From Candidatus Heimdallarchaeota archaeon (lineage in GTDB: Archaea > Asgardarchaeota > Heimdallarchaeia > Heimdallarchaeales > Kariarchaeaceae): a stretch of DNA of 16,436 nt. Each line of letters starts with the position of its first letter. Position 1 is the stretch's first letter. The stretch covers positions 1 to 16,436 of the forward strand of contig JAOUKW010000041.1 of the NCBI GenBank assembly GCA_029882335.1, read 5' to 3'. A program made the translations under genes and the position numbers. The notes beneath the pieces were generated by a model. It worked only from the letters and a program-made list of their open reading frames with translations. It was not told where the DNA came from and did no database searches. This document shows, piece after piece, positions 1 through 5,995 of this stretch.

Positions 1-14
1 GAACTGTCTATTGT

Positions 15-1409
15 TTAGGGTCTTCTAGCATGTTGGAAATACTGTTTAATGGTTGTGAGGTAATTTAAATAACTAATTTCATATTTTACACATTTAATTA
101 TAATTATCAATGCAATTTTTAAAGCAGACCAAGCTAAATTTATTGATTCAATTTTTCTACTTGAGTAAAAGAAATAATTTGATGAGATACATAACTCCAT
201 AAATTGATCTAAATTCGCTTGAATAGATTTAATACGATAATCTTTACTCTTTGATATCAATTGTCTGTGTTTAAACAGATCTGCAGCTTGGTTAAAATAA
301 TTTGCTGCATTACGATAATCAGCTTCTGCTAATAACATCTCAGCCAATTTAATTTGTAATGATTCTAATCCATCATATAATACATGATGAGATAGTACCT
401 GAATATTAAAATTCATGAGATCAGATAATTGATCCATTGTGTTTAACTTTTCAATATTTTCAAATTTTTTTAGTAAACGTGGTAAAAGAAGTAAACGTGA
501 AGGAATTTTAAATGATATCCAGGAATAATATTTCAAATCATAAGATTGATTAAATTTACTTGTAAGTAGTAACTTGAGGATATTATCTCCATTTTGGTAT
601 CCAATTTCATTAATCTTAGTTTCAATAATGGCTGCGAAATTCAATATTTTTACAAGATCATCCTCGTCTAAATCGATATAAGAAAATGAATAAATCATAT
701 TCAACATTATTAATATTCGTTCTCTCGGATCAATTACATCAAGATTAATAAAATTATTAGAAATTAATTTTATAATATAATCAATTACCATAGTATTTGT
801 ATCACAATCATCATTTTGAAGAAAGTCAAAAAATTTGCTAATATATGGAATAAATTCGAATATATTATCGGGAGGAGTTGTTTCTACTAAAATTTTAAAA
901 TAATTTGGTTCAAAATGTGTCCAACTTCTTCTTGCAAAAAAATAAGATTCTGGAATTGTTTCGAATAAATCATCAATCTGATCCATTGTTGGTTTTTCTT
1001 TAGATGATGTTAGTGTTAAATTCAAATATCGAATATCAAGCAATTCCTCAACAAACACTTCCCGACCTTGACTGAGAACATATGAAGAAACATTTAATAT
1101 CCAATTAATTGATTGGTTAAAGGTGTTCTTGACAACTAGTATTAAATCCAAACTCTCATTTAACCAAAAATAAAAGGTGGCACTCTGAGATTCAACTTTT
1201 AAAATCTCTCCAAAATAGTAGTGATTTGGAATGATAGATCTTTCATTAAATTCATTATTTTCATATCTATCAAATATGTTCTCTATCTCTTTTATATGAT
1301 TTGGATCAAATTTTTCGGATGGTTCTATTGAATATCCTAATTTATCACTGATATCAATTGAAGAAAGGGTATTTTTTTTAATAAAATAAATATCTCCTAA
1401 ATTGAACAC
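15..1409 (-). CDS. Hypothetical protein with TPR-like C-terminal helices
   Basis: I do not recognise this 464-residue protein. The N-terminal ~130 residues alternate strand-like segments with an acidic stretch. The rest is predicted to be mostly helical. Around residues 361-380 the pattern (A-D-Y at 363-365, then A-A-x-Y-F, then A-A-D-L-F) resembles one TPR/SNAP-like helical hairpin, which would suggest protein-protein contacts. There is no signal peptide. The hydrophobic run I-I-I-I near residue 436 is too short and amphipathic to call a membrane helix. The start is GTG. No ATG/GTG/TTG lies between it and the in-frame stop at 1440-1442, and a TATA-like box at 1433-1442 sits about 28 bases upstream, which fits leaderless initiation. 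It follows the TrmB-like gene on the same strand, but T-tracts between them suggest separate transcripts. Function is unknown. Confidence 0.7.
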   Translation of the reverse strand: MFNLGDIYFIKKNTLSSIDISDKLGYSIEPSEKFDPNHIKEIENIFDRYENNEFNERSIIPNHYYFGEILKVESQSATFYFWLNESLDLILVVKNTFNQSINWILNVSSYVLSQGREVFVEELLDIRYLNLTLTSSKEKPTMDQIDDLFETIPESYFFARRSWTHFEPNYFKILVETTPPDNIFEFIPYISKFFDFLQNDDCDTNTMVIDYIIKLISNNFINLDVIDPRERILIMLNMIYSFSYIDLDEDDLVKILNFAAIIETKINEIGYQNGDNILKLLLTSKFNQSYDLKYYSWISFKIPSRLLLLPRLLKKFENIEKLNTMDQLSDLMNFNIQVLSHHVLYDGLESLQIKLAEMLLAEADYRNAANYFNQAADLFKHRQLISKSKDYRIKSIQANLDQFMELCISSNYFFYSSRKIESINLAWSALKIALIIIIKCVKYEISYLNYLTTIKQYFQHARRP

Positions 1410-1432
1410 AAATATAGTAATGTTCTCATTAG

Positions 1433-1442
1433 TAATATATTA
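1433..1442 (-). promoter_or_regulatory. TATA-like box of the 464-residue gene
   Basis: The palindromic run TAATATATTA is centred about 28 bases before the GTG at 1409. That is the usual archaeal TATA-to-start-site spacing, so the transcript would begin at or next to the start codon. This is inferred from spacing only. Confidence 0.4.
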
Positions 1443-1449
1443 TCTTATT

Positions 1450-1473
1450 AAAAAACAATAGGAAAGAAAAAAA
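1450..1473 (-). terminator. Oligo-T terminator after the TrmB-like gene
   Basis: On the minus strand a T7 tract (1473-1467) and a T6 tract (1455-1450) follow within 30 bases of the TrmB-like gene's stop codon. Archaeal RNA polymerase commonly terminates at such U-tracts without a hairpin. They lie just before the promoter of the next gene. Confidence 0.5.
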
Positions 1474-1476
1474 TTG

Positions 1477-2247
1477 CTATTTTTTAATTTTTTCATTCCA
1501 TAGCTGATTGAACATCCATTCAAAACTTTTTACCAAACCCTCACTTGCAGTTCTCATTAATGTTGTATTTAATCCCCCTTCTGATACTATGAAAAAAATA
1601 TATACAATATTATCAAGGATGATAAAAGAAGTAAATAGATTTTCAGAAGATTTAATTTCTATCTTGAGATTTTGAAATGGTGGAAACTGTGAAAATTTTA
1701 ACTTTATTCTTGAATACATTTCATCATCAGAAATTAAATACTTTATTTTTATATTTTCATTGTATACTTGTGATAAAATCATACCACTTTTTTTCCAATC
1801 AAATGCATTGATACCAGATGAGGCTGCAATTAAAATACGTTGCTTAACATTTTTTAGATGATCTAAAAACAATGGCTCTGCATGTGAATATGAATACAAT
1901 TCAACACCTGGAGAAATGTCTGCTGCTAAATTATTTGACCAGACATTATGTAGATGATTAGCTATTTCATCTATTTTTTCCAATTTTTGATTATATTCAG
2001 ATTCTAAGTTTTGTTTTAATTTTTCAATGGCTTGTTTAGGAGGAATTACAGTATAGTTTGAATTTGAATTTTTTTGTAACAAATTTTTAGCCGCGAGACT
2101 TGATAATATCTCATATACTCGTGACCTAGGAAGTGTAGACTGATTAATAATATCTAGGGCTTGAAATTCAGACAAAGTGATAGCAATTTGATATATTATT
2201 GCCTCATTTTTGGATAAATTTAGAGTTGATATTAGATTTTCGTTGAT
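1477..2247 (-). CDS. TrmB-family-like transcriptional regulator
   Basis: The N-terminal winged helix has the TrmB family signature: L-S-K-N-E-A in the first helix, then L-P-R-S-R-V-Y-E-I-L-S-S-L in the recognition region. A basic, coiled-coil-like linker follows, then an effector domain with a strand-helix pattern (I-L-I-A-A-S) like the sugar-binding or PLD-like half of TrmB proteins. Such proteins bind DNA and sense small ligands. The first standard start is TTG at 2175 (232 residues), but that would delete half of the winged helix. The open frame continues upstream to a stop at 2272-2274 and encodes the missing helix with no ATG/GTG/TTG. I set the start at the ATC at 2247-2245, which has an AGAGGG seven bases upstream and a TATA-like box at 2283-2290. 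The family is fairly sure, the start codon is not, and the ligand is unknown. Confidence 0.72.
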   Translation of the reverse strand: MNENLISTLNLSKNEAIIYQIAITLSEFQALDIINQSTLPRSRVYEILSSLAAKNLLQKNSNSNYTVIPPKQAIEKLKQNLESEYNQKLEKIDEIANHLHNVWSNNLAADISPGVELYSYSHAEPLFLDHLKNVKQRILIAASSGINAFDWKKSGMILSQVYNENIKIKYLISDDEMYSRIKLKFSQFPPFQNLKIEIKSSENLFTSFIILDNIVYIFFIVSEGGLNTTLMRTASEGLVKSFEWMFNQLWNEKIKK

Positions 2248-2282
2248 TCTAAATCCCTCTAAATTAAATTCTTACTGATACT

Positions 2283-2290
2283 CTATAATA
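2283..2290 (-). promoter_or_regulatory. TATA-like box of the TrmB-like gene
   Basis: TATTATAG on the minus strand predicts a transcript start near 2260. That is directly at an AGAGGG element and 13 bases before the proposed ATC start. It would leave the downstream TTG at 2175 with an unusually long leader. Confidence 0.35.
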
Positions 2291-2329
2291 ATTTAGATTG
2301 AGATTCAAATATCATATCAACTTAAACAA

Positions 2330-3082
2330 TTATTTATTTAAATCTTCCCAGAGATATTGCCATTTACTATCAGCTTCGATACCAATACCAAATCGACCCA
2401 TTTCTTTCGCATATCGAATCACCTGCCCACTTCCAGCATATGGATCTAGCACATAATCATTTTTGAGAGACCATAAATTAATACATTTTTTCACTAATTC
2501 TGCTGGAAAAGATGGATAACTATGATTGTATTCTTTGACCTCTCCTTGATAAGAAAGTTTCCAAACTGAGTTTTCAGTAATGGTATCACCAGCTTCAGCC
2601 CGATTCCCAGGTTTTTGATATATGGTTATGATATCATGTGAAGGAACTAATTGGATATTTGGTGGTTTGTTAACCTGATATCGACTTGTTCTTATATTAT
2701 TTTTTGCCCAAATAGCTTCATCTTTAAGGATCCACCCAATTTTCCTAGCCATACTTCCAACATCATGGATAATTGGCCAGTAGAACTTTATATTCCGATC
2801 TTCTTTATCGGTTTCAGTCGAATTACTAAGTATCAAGATTAACTTTCCACCAGAGACGGTCACTCTAAATAATTCAATTAATGTAGATTCTAGATGCGCT
2901 AAATAATCATCATAAGTTCTCCAACCAAATTCAAGAACATCATCATCAAGAATGTACAGTTCTGATTCATAATATGGTGGAGATGTAATTGTTAAATGAA
3001 TTGAAGAATTTGGTAGATTTGTCAACCAATCAGGAGTCTGCCCAATATGAACTTTGTTTACTAGATCTTTTAGAATTTCCAT
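2330..3082 (-). CDS. Solitary DNA methyltransferase, N6-adenine/N4-cytosine type
   Basis: This 250-residue protein has the DNA N6/N4 methylase fold in beta-class order. The catalytic motif T-S-P-P-Y is at residues 33-37 and the SAM-binding motif D-P-Y-A-G-S-G is near the C-terminus at 213-219, followed by G-I-G-I-E-A-D (motif II region, 232-238). The region Y-P-S-F-P-A-E-L before motif I is typical of these enzymes. It would transfer a methyl group from SAM to an exocyclic amino group of A or C in DNA. T-S-P-P-Y does not by itself decide which. No restriction endonuclease or specificity subunit is adjacent, so it looks like an orphan methylase or one whose partner lies elsewhere. The ATG start is the only one near the TATA-like box at 3138-3145. 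The target sequence cannot be read from the protein. Confidence 0.9.
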   Translation of the reverse strand: MEILKDLVNKVHIGQTPDWLTNLPNSSIHLTITSPPYYESELYILDDDVLEFGWRTYDDYLAHLESTLIELFRVTVSGGKLILILSNSTETDKEDRNIKFYWPIIHDVGSMARKIGWILKDEAIWAKNNIRTSRYQVNKPPNIQLVPSHDIITIYQKPGNRAEAGDTITENSVWKLSYQGEVKEYNHSYPSFPAELVKKCINLWSLKNDYVLDPYAGSGQVIRYAKEMGRFGIGIEADSKWQYLWEDLNK

Positions 3083-3137
3083 AATATGGTAATCTTATTT
3101 GATTTTAAAATATGAATGATAACCTTATTTGCTATTT

Positions 3138-3145
3138 TATTTATA
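3138..3145 (-). promoter_or_regulatory. TATA box of the DNA methyltransferase gene
   Basis: TATAAATA on the minus strand lies 56 bases before the ATG at 3082, predicting a short leader of about 30 bases. The 3083-3238 gap is a divergent promoter region shared with the GTPase gene. Confidence 0.45.
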
Positions 3146-3210
3146 CTACTTCGATTTAGTGCAATTTTATTTATCATTAGATGGTTATTCATTCACAACA
3201 AATATAATTA

Positions 3211-3218
3211 TTTAAAAT
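3211..3218 (+). promoter_or_regulatory. TATA-like box of the GTPase gene
   Basis: TTTAAAAT is centred about 24 bases before the ATG at 3239, consistent with leaderless transcription of the GTPase gene. The flanking DNA is AT-rich, so chance is a real alternative. Confidence 0.35.
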
Positions 3219-3238
3219 AAAAATGAATTGTTAAAATA

Positions 3239-3802
3239 ATGAGTAGAAATTCCAATTACCTGCTCAAAATTGCTTTGCTTGGAGATCCTGCAACTGGAAA
3301 AACAAGTTTGCGTAGAAGGTTTATGGGTAAAGGGTTTTACAGTTCTCACCAATTAACATTAGGGGCGGATTTTGCCAATCTTGATGTAAAATATGGAGAT
3401 TATACAGTTCAATACCAAATTTGGGATCTTGCAGGACAACAACGTTTTGAGAATTTAAGACCTAGATTTTATACAGGGGTAATGGGTGCATTATGTGTAA
3501 TTGACATTACTAGAAGAGAAACCTTGGTAAATTTGAAACAATGGATAGAAGAATTATATCGACATAATGGAAGAGGAGTAGTTCCAATTGTGATCCTAGG
3601 TAATAAAGAAGACATTAGAGATGATTACAGTATACCACTTGAAGATCTACATAACTTTGTTAAAGCTCTGAATAAACAAGCAGTAAACTTTAATTTTGAA
3701 GTGTTCTTTTTAGAAACTAGTGCAAAGACTGGATTAAATGTAAAAGAAGCTTTTGAGACATTGGCAAAACAATTATTGGCAAAAGACGGCATTTATTTGT
3801 AA
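3239..3802 (+). CDS. Rab/Ras-like small GTPase
   Basis: This 187-residue protein carries all five G motifs of Ras-superfamily GTPases: P-loop G-D-P-A-T-G-K-T-S at 15-23, switch I threonine T40 in T-L-G-A-D-F, D-L-A-G-Q at 63-67, N-K-E-D at 122-125 and E-T-S-A-K at 159-163. The T-x-G-A-D-F segment and W-D-L-A-G-Q-Q-R-F resemble Rab-type proteins. It should bind and hydrolyse GTP as a molecular switch. Q67, the usual catalytic glutamine, is present. The C-terminus (K-D-G-I-Y-L) has no cysteine, so no prenyl anchor, and there is no N-terminal myristoylation-like glycine. Membrane attachment, if any, would need a partner. No GAP or GEF is recognisable nearby. The ATG at 3239 puts the P-loop at the usual distance from the N-terminus. 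Large families of such GTPases are characteristic of Asgard archaea. Confidence 0.95.
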   Translation: MSRNSNYLLKIALLGDPATGKTSLRRRFMGKGFYSSHQLTLGADFANLDVKYGDYTVQYQIWDLAGQQRFENLRPRFYTGVMGALCVIDITRRETLVNLKQWIEELYRHNGRGVVPIVILGNKEDIRDDYSIPLEDLHNFVKALNKQAVNFNFEVFFLETSAKTGLNVKEAFETLAKQLLAKDGIYL

Positions 3803-3808
3803 TAATCT

Positions 3809-3820
3809 ATTTATTTTCTT
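3809..3820 (+). terminator. T-rich stretch after the GTPase gene
   Basis: A T-rich run of 12 bases begins 6 bases after the GTPase stop codon, in the 34-base gap before the convergent gene. It could act as a U-rich archaeal terminator, but the tract is interrupted. Confidence 0.3.
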
Positions 3821-3836
3821 ATATTATAGTTGCCGA

Positions 3837-4799
3837 TTAAGATTTGATGGTTCTTGCAAACATGCCATCATCAGTAGTTGTTGTTGTTATTTCGACGGTA
3901 TCACCTTCTTTCAAGAACATGACCGTATCACTCCATTCATTCAGACTAATTTTACTTTGATCAAATATAACAGTACCACTCTTTGGACTTTCTGTACCTG
4001 TAGTTATATTACCTTTACAAATTATTTGAGTAAAACCATCTCTAACAAATGTATTCATTGCATTAATTTCTAATAACACATGTCCTGGACTCGATGTACC
4101 ACTCGAAGCTGTGACTGGAGCAGGTTTTGGTGCTGATTGAGGTTTTGGTGCAGCACCAATTGGTGTTTTTGCAGGCGGAGCGGCCATTTTCTCCTCTTTT
4201 GGTGGTGCAGATTTCTTTGGTGGAGGAGATGATTTTCTTGCAGGTTCAGCAGGTTGGCCATATGTTTTTTCTTGTGCTTTCTTTCTCAGAGCGGCTTCTT
4301 CTTTTTCAAGCTTTGCTTCAGTTAAATCATCTGAATGACCTGCACCTTCTAAAATTTTTGCACGATCAGCAAGTACTGAAGGAAGATTTGTTGCTTGATC
4401 AATTTCCATTCCAGTTAGGTCAGTTTTGACGTATTTTTGTTGAACAGTTCTCCATAGATCACCTATATTTGCTTCAGTTAATTCATCCATAGGATAGTCT
4501 CCCCTTAACCAATATCCATCAGGCATTCTATATCCAGATCTTACGATAGTATCTGCTTGTCTTCTAGCAGTTCTTTGTCCCACAATACCAAGAGAAGAAG
4601 CATAAACTAAAATCCATCTACTTGCTTCCTCATTTAGGACCAACACACCATCAATTTCTTCCTTCTCTAATCTTCCTGAAATTTCAACTGGATTGCTGGA
4701 TTCCATAATTGAGGACATTTTCTTTTTATCACTGGTGTATAATTTAAACTCTCTATCACCATGATTATAAATAAAAAACACTAATTCTTTGTTTGCCAT
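3837..4799 (-). CDS. Two-domain protein with Pro/Ala/Lys-rich linker, unknown function
   Basis: I do not recognise this 320-residue protein. Residues 1-125 form a compact alpha/beta domain that starts with strands and contains an arginine-rich helix (G-Q-R-T-A-R-R-Q-A at 74-82) followed by a G-Y-R-M-P-D-G turn. The region 145-178 is charged and probably coiled coil. Residues 180-238 are a low-complexity linker rich in Pro, Ala, Lys and Ser. Residues 239-320 look like an all-beta domain. The basic helix and the small beta domain could bind nucleic acid or protein, but no motif proves it. There is no signal peptide or membrane segment, so it is probably cytoplasmic. The ATG has a GGAAG about eight bases upstream. 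It converges on the GTPase gene with 34 bases between the stops, so the two are not co-transcribed. Confidence 0.75.
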   Translation of the reverse strand: MANKELVFFIYNHGDREFKLYTSDKKKMSSIMESSNPVEISGRLEKEEIDGVLVLNEEASRWILVYASSLGIVGQRTARRQADTIVRSGYRMPDGYWLRGDYPMDELTEANIGDLWRTVQQKYVKTDLTGMEIDQATNLPSVLADRAKILEGAGHSDDLTEAKLEKEEAALRKKAQEKTYGQPAEPARKSSPPPKKSAPPKEEKMAAPPAKTPIGAAPKPQSAPKPAPVTASSGTSSPGHVLLEINAMNTFVRDGFTQIICKGNITTGTESPKSGTVIFDQSKISLNEWSDTVMFLKEGDTVEITTTTTDDGMFARTIKS

Positions 4800-5062
4800 C
4801 TTAGTACTTCCATTATAGTTTCGCCTTTCAAAAATTTAATCCATGTTTCGTCTTTGAAATTATTATAAGTTAAAAAAAAATGGTGCTTTATTTAGACTTA
4901 TTTCTATTCTACCGATAGACTTTCCAAATTATATACCATAGAACCATTATTCTTGAATATGGAAAAAATCTCGTTATGTATGTAAATTTGATCTTTAATA
5001 CAATGAAAAACCATATGGCGCTATTTATTAATGAATCTCGACCAAATCTCTTTGAAATCAGT

Positions 5063-5070
5063 AATATACA
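5063..5070 (+). promoter_or_regulatory. TATA-like box of the Hsp20-like gene
   Basis: AATATACA is centred about 25 bases before the GTG at 5091, predicting a transcript that starts at the GTG. The rest of the 4800-5090 gap is AT-rich, with no coding frame or strong repeat that I can see. Confidence 0.35.
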
Positions 5071-5090
5071 TGAAGTAGTTATCATATATT

Positions 5091-5417
5091 GTGGATAATG
5101 ACGAACTTAATATAATTAATGGAAAATTCATTGATCCTACATATAAGAATGATTTTCACCAATTTGAAGATGAATTAAAACTTATTTGCTTTTTAGTCTT
5201 ACCAGGTATTAATGCGAAATCCATAGAAATAAAGGTCGAAAAACAATTTTTGCAAATCAAAGCCACATTAGATGAAAACGGCAAGTTATTATTAAAAAAG
5301 AAAATGATATCTCTATCAGGACATTTAACTTGTGATGTAAAAGATAATATTTTCACAACGAGGTATGAGAATGGAATCCTAATTATTAATTTAATCAAAT
5401 GCAATAATATAACATAA
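5091..5417 (+). CDS. Hsp20/alpha-crystallin-like small heat-shock protein
   Basis: This 108-residue protein has the outline of an alpha-crystallin domain. The strand L-K-L-I-C-F-L-V-L-P-G at 29-39 matches the L-P-G turn of the family. I-E-I-K-V-E-K-Q-F-L-Q-I-K-A follows, and Y-E-N-G-I-L-I-I-N-L at 92-101 matches the conserved (A/x)-x-x-x-N-G-V-L motif. Such proteins hold unfolding clients and form oligomers. The N-terminal arm is about 25 residues, and the C-terminal I-x-I/V tail that links dimers in larger Hsp20s is absent, so it may stay small or may be a p23/CS-like relative. The GTG start is forced: the in-frame ATG at 5070 is followed two codons later by a stop. The receiver gene follows 72 bases downstream on the same strand. 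Confidence 0.75.
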   Translation: MDNDELNIINGKFIDPTYKNDFHQFEDELKLICFLVLPGINAKSIEIKVEKQFLQIKATLDENGKLLLKKKMISLSGHLTCDVKDNIFTTRYENGILIINLIKCNNIT

Positions 5418-5450
5418 TTCGATTAAATAGAATATGACTGTCGACTAAAA

Positions 5451-5460
5451 TTTAAAATAT
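5451..5460 (+). promoter_or_regulatory. TATA-like box of the receiver gene
   Basis: TTTAAAATAT is centred 34-35 bases before the ATG at 5490, predicting a leader of under ten bases. The receiver gene may therefore be transcribed on its own as well as from the Hsp20-like gene. Confidence 0.3.
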
Positions 5461-5489
5461 CGCTTTCTGATTACTATCTGTGTTATCTA

Positions 5490-5861
5490 ATGAAGCCATA
5501 TAATCTATTATTTGTAGAGGATGAAGTTGATATTCAAAAAGTAGTTGAACTTTATCTAAAAGAACATCCATCGATAATATATCATATAGTTAATACCGGA
5601 GAAGAAGCCCTTCAACTGATTGATAACAATGAAATCGATATAATTGTTACAGATTTTATCTTAGGTACTGGGATCAATGGTGCTGAATTATTAGAAAAAG
5701 TCAAGAAGTTAAAGCCAAATATATTTCGTTATTTGCTAACAGGTGTAATTGATAATAAATTAATACAAGAGGCAAAATTACGTGCAGAGCCTGTTAGAAT
5801 ATTTGAAAAACCTTTGATAATTGAGGATATTATAAGCGAAATTACTCAAAAATTATCTTAA
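5490..5861 (+). CDS. Stand-alone response-regulator receiver domain
   Basis: This 123-residue protein is a single CheY-like receiver. The acidic pocket E10-D11-E12, phospho-acceptor D55 (I-V-T-D-F), switch threonine T84 (L-T-G) and K107-P108 (F-E-K-P) are all present, so it should accept phosphate from a histidine kinase. No output domain follows and no kinase gene is in the window, so it probably acts by protein contact or as a phosphorelay intermediate. The loop after D55 is a little longer than usual (L-G-T-G-I-N-G), as in many hybrid-kinase receivers. It converges on the protease gene, with 122 bases between the stops. Confidence 0.93.
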   Translation: MKPYNLLFVEDEVDIQKVVELYLKEHPSIIYHIVNTGEEALQLIDNNEIDIIVTDFILGTGINGAELLEKVKKLKPNIFRYLLTGVIDNKLIQEAKLRAEPVRIFEKPLIIEDIISEITQKLS

Positions 5862-5979
5862 ACATCTATTATCTACAATTTATATTTGAAATTTTATGAT
5901 ATTTATCAATTAAGACGTTAATTTACCTCATAAATTTGTTTAATGACTAAAATTTTCATATGAAATTATCGTTTATTAA

Positions 5980-5995
5980 TTTTTTATCGTTTTTT
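5980..5995 (+). terminator. Double T6 terminator for the Hsp20/receiver transcript
   Basis: Two plus-strand T6 tracts (5980-5985 and 5990-5995) lie about 120 bases after the receiver stop and overlap the last codons of the convergent protease gene. They are the first strong U-tract terminator candidates for plus-strand transcripts. Confidence 0.4.

Noticed and set aside
2283..2315. ATG at 2315 as an upstream start for the TrmB-like gene
   Set aside because: It is in another frame and hits a stop after ten codons. The intervening sequence does not look coding, so a simple frameshift does not rescue it.
4070..4429. Two open frames, one on each strand, over the Pro/Ala linker region
   Set aside because: Both give low-complexity translations (runs of Q, H, L) expected from other frames of the repetitive linker codons of the 320-residue protein.
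4800..5090. Possible small gene or RNA in the 291-base divergent gap
   Set aside because: The longest frames are only a few codons, there is no tRNA-like or strongly paired sequence visible by eye, and the region is adequately explained as two promoters.
5954..5965. 12-bp palindrome TTTCATATGAAA between the convergent receiver and protease genes
   Set aside because: It lies between two stop codons, is mostly A/T, has no T-tract directly after it and no gene start nearby, so neither operator nor terminator is supported.
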